The notes below the pieces were generated by a model that was not told the DNA's origin, ran no database searches, and saw only the letters and a program-made list of their open reading frames with translations. From Azorhizobium doebereinerae UFLA1-100 (GTDB lineage Bacteria; Pseudomonadota; Alphaproteobacteria; Rhizobiales; Xanthobacteraceae), in NCBI RefSeq assembly GCF_000473085.1, contig NZ_KI421497.1:125653-189652 (forward strand): a stretch of 64,000 nt of DNA. Direction: 5' to 3'. Position numbers and translations under genes: made by a program. Below are positions 62,541 through 64,000 of this stretch, in pieces. The first letter of the stretch is position 1, and each line of letters begins with the position of its first letter.

Positions 62541-63095
62541 ATGTCCGACCTGCAGATGCCTGAAACCACCGAGGAGCGCTCGGTCCTGATCGTCGATGAC
62601 GACCGCTCCTTCCTCCAGCGCCTCGCCCGCGCCATGGAGACGCGGGGGTTCCAGGTGACGACGGCGGAGAGTGTCGCGGACGGCCTCGCCCAGGTGGAGC
62701 AGTCGGCGCCGGCCTTCGCCGTGGTGGACATGCGGCTCGGCGACGGCACCGGCCTTGACGTCATCCAGGCGCTGAAGAAGCAGCGCCCGCACGCCCGCGC
62801 CATCGTGCTGACCGGCTACGGCAACATCGCCACCGCCGTCACCGCGGTGAAGATGGGCGCCGTGGACTATCTGGCCAAGCCCGCCGACGCGGACGACGTG
62901 ATGGCCGCGCTCATGGCCACCGCCGACCACAAGCCGACCCCGCCGGAAAACCCCATGTCCGCCGACCGGGTGCGCTGGGAGCATATCCAGCGGGTCTATG
63001 AACTGTGCGGCCGCAACGTGTCGGAGACCGCCCGCCGGCTCTCCATGCACCGCCGCACGTTGCAGCGCATCCTCGCCAAGAGGGCGCCGCGCTGA
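62541..63095 (+). CDS. regA: Response regulator RegA (PrrA/ActR)
   Basis: The 184-residue regulator has a receiver domain with phospho-aspartate D63 in VVDMRLGDG and a C-terminal Fis-type HTH (NVSETARRLSMHRRTLQRIL). It is the partner of RegB, controlling carbon fixation, nitrogen fixation, respiration and similar redox-linked genes. It lies 57 bp after regB, with an AGGAAC site before its ATG. The HTH helix is very conserved in this family. Confidence 0.97.
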   Translation: MSDLQMPETTEERSVLIVDDDRSFLQRLARAMETRGFQVTTAESVADGLAQVEQSAPAFAVVDMRLGDGTGLDVIQALKKQRPHARAIVLTGYGNIATAVTAVKMGAVDYLAKPADADDVMAALMATADHKPTPPENPMSADRVRWEHIQRVYELCGRNVSETARRLSMHRRTLQRILAKRAPR

Positions 63096-63118
63096 GCAGG
63101 GAGGCCGCCGCGCCGCCG

Positions 63119-63736
63119 GTGGTGCCCGCGCCGGAGGGCCGGGCCGACCGCGAGGCGGTGGAGGCCGCCGTGCGCGCCGCCGGCGGTCCGGTCACCTTCT
63201 CCGGCTGGAGCCTGCACGGCGCCGACCTCTCGGCGCTCGATCTCGCCGGCTGCACGTTCGAGCGCTGCCGGGGCGCGGGGGCGGACTTTTCCGCCTGCGA
63301 TCTCGGCGAGGCCGTGTTCACCGGCTGCGATTTCAACAATGCCGTGTTCCGCCGCGCCAAGCTGGCCTCGGCGCAGTTCACCGACTGCAAGCTCACCGGC
63401 ATCCAGATCGTGGCGGCGGCCACCTTCCAGCTCGCCTTCACCCGCTGCCTGCTGATCAACGCCCAGCTGCGCGGCCTCTCGTTCCGCCGCATGGACCTGG
63501 AGGGGCTGGACTTCCAGGATGCCGATCTGTCCGAGGCGGACTTCCGCCAGGCGGTGCTCACCGGCTGCAACCTGCGCGAGGCCAATGTCACCCACGCCCG
63601 CTTCGAGGGGGCGGACCTGCGCGGCGCCGACCTCGGCGGCCTGAAGCTGGCGGACGCCGGGCGCTTCAAGGGCGCGCTCATCTCCAAGGCGCAGGCGGCG
63701 GACCTCTTGAGCGGCCTCGGGCTGAAGGTCGGCTGA
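63119..63736 (+). CDS. Pentapeptide-repeat protein
   Basis: The 205-residue protein is built of A(D/N)LxX-type pentapeptide repeats (for example GADLSALDLAGCTF, ANVTHARFEGADLRGADLGG), giving a right-handed beta helix. Some members mimic DNA to shield gyrase (Qnr), but nothing here shows that. The start is uncertain: GTG 63119 is the first plausible codon after the GGGAGG at 63099-63104; a longer frame starts inside regA. It lies 23 bp after regA and may be co-transcribed. Confidence 0.65.
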   Translation: MVPAPEGRADREAVEAAVRAAGGPVTFSGWSLHGADLSALDLAGCTFERCRGAGADFSACDLGEAVFTGCDFNNAVFRRAKLASAQFTDCKLTGIQIVAAATFQLAFTRCLLINAQLRGLSFRRMDLEGLDFQDADLSEADFRQAVLTGCNLREANVTHARFEGADLRGADLGGLKLADAGRFKGALISKAQAADLLSGLGLKVG

Positions 63737-63757
63737 GCGCCCTTAAAGACGGCCGCT

Positions 63758-64000
63758 AGGCTCAGGACCTATTAATTTGCCTTGAGTTGTGATTCACAGT
63801 CTCCATTGAGGAGGCTGTGATGAGCGATTTGTTCCTGCTGAGCGAAAGGCAGATGTCTCGGATCTCGCCCTTCTTTCCCTTGGCCCATGGCGTGCCGCGC
63901 GTCGATGACCGCCGGGTGGTGAGTGGCATCGTTTATGTGATCCGCAACGGGTTGCAGTGGAAGGATGCCCCCAAGGACTACGGCCCGCACAAGACGCTGT
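63758..64000 (+). mobile_element. IS5-family insertion sequence, left end (cut by window)
   Basis: The transposase start and the preceding non-coding segment (AGGACCTATTAATTTGC and on) look like the left end of an IS5-family element. The right end is outside the window, so the inverted repeats and target duplication cannot be shown; the left boundary is approximate. Confidence 0.6.
63820..64000 (+). CDS. IS5-family transposase N-terminus (partial)
   Basis: The 60 visible residues (MSDLFLLSERQMSRISPFFP and on, then RVDDRRVVSGIVYVI and NGLQWKDAPKDYGPHKT) match the DUF4096/IS5 transposase N-terminal domain. ATG 63820 follows GAGGAGG. The DDE catalytic part lies beyond the window. Confidence 0.85.
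   Translation, partial: MSDLFLLSERQMSRISPFFPLAHGVPRVDDRRVVSGIVYVIRNGLQWKDAPKDYGPHKTL

Overview
The window is a 64-kb, very GC-rich chromosomal segment from an alphaproteobacterium. The gene families and their order point to Hyphomicrobiales, and Xanthobacteraceae (Xanthobacter, Azorhizobium, Ancylobacter and relatives) is the best guess. The guess rests on the ppsR-oriC-hemE origin, the mnmE-mnmG-rsmG-parA-parB cluster, the divergent tlpA/argH pair with lptM-lysA, the RegBA redox pair, intracellular PHA depolymerase and secB/uppP. No rRNA was seen and no tRNA could be supported.

Layout. 0-20 kb: the end of a receiver protein, an acyl-CoA synthetase/acetyltransferase fusion, a membrane c-di-GMP protein, a lysA-lptM-bluB-argH block facing tlpA, 3-hydroxybutyryl-CoA dehydrogenase with etfBA, two glycosyltransferase-like genes and a type I secretion ABC/HlyD pair. 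20-28 kb: ppc, purA, a conserved unknown membrane protein and mutS. 28-36 kb: parB, parA, rsmG, mnmG and mnmE on the minus strand, with four parS sites and a short type I-C-like CRISPR array lying between mnmG and mnmE among the parS sites. 36-47 kb: a thioredoxin-fold protein, dnaQ-coaE-aroE-maf-ppsR leftward, a probable oriC at about 42.44-42.78 kb with two CtrA-type boxes, DnaA-box-like sequences and five GANTC sites, then hemE-hemJ-rho rightward, secB, an SDHAF4-like gene and uppP. 48-64 kb: a GST, queG, an epimerase-like protein, a four-domain phosphatase/anti-sigma/receiver/HPt protein, a UspA protein, a GlcG-like protein, a nitroreductase, an aminotransferase, an AbrB-family permease, DoxX, a YgjP-type metallopeptidase, PHA depolymerase, regB-regA, a pentapeptide-repeat protein and the start of an IS5-family transposase cut by the window edge.

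How it fits together. The centre is the replication and segregation hub: oriC, parABS, and housekeeping genes mostly transcribed away from the origin. Compared with the order remembered for related genomes (secB-dnaQ...oriC...rho-mnmE), the dnaQ-oriC-rho block looks inverted. Four loci carry pairs of inverted REP-like palindromes. The most unusual items are the CRISPR array inside the parS cluster with no cas gene in view, the 673-aa HATPase-REC-PP2C-HPt fusion, the apparent origin-spanning inversion, and a type I exporter without a visible substrate beside degenerate glycosyltransferase genes. Assignments come from reading motifs by eye, and no database search was run.
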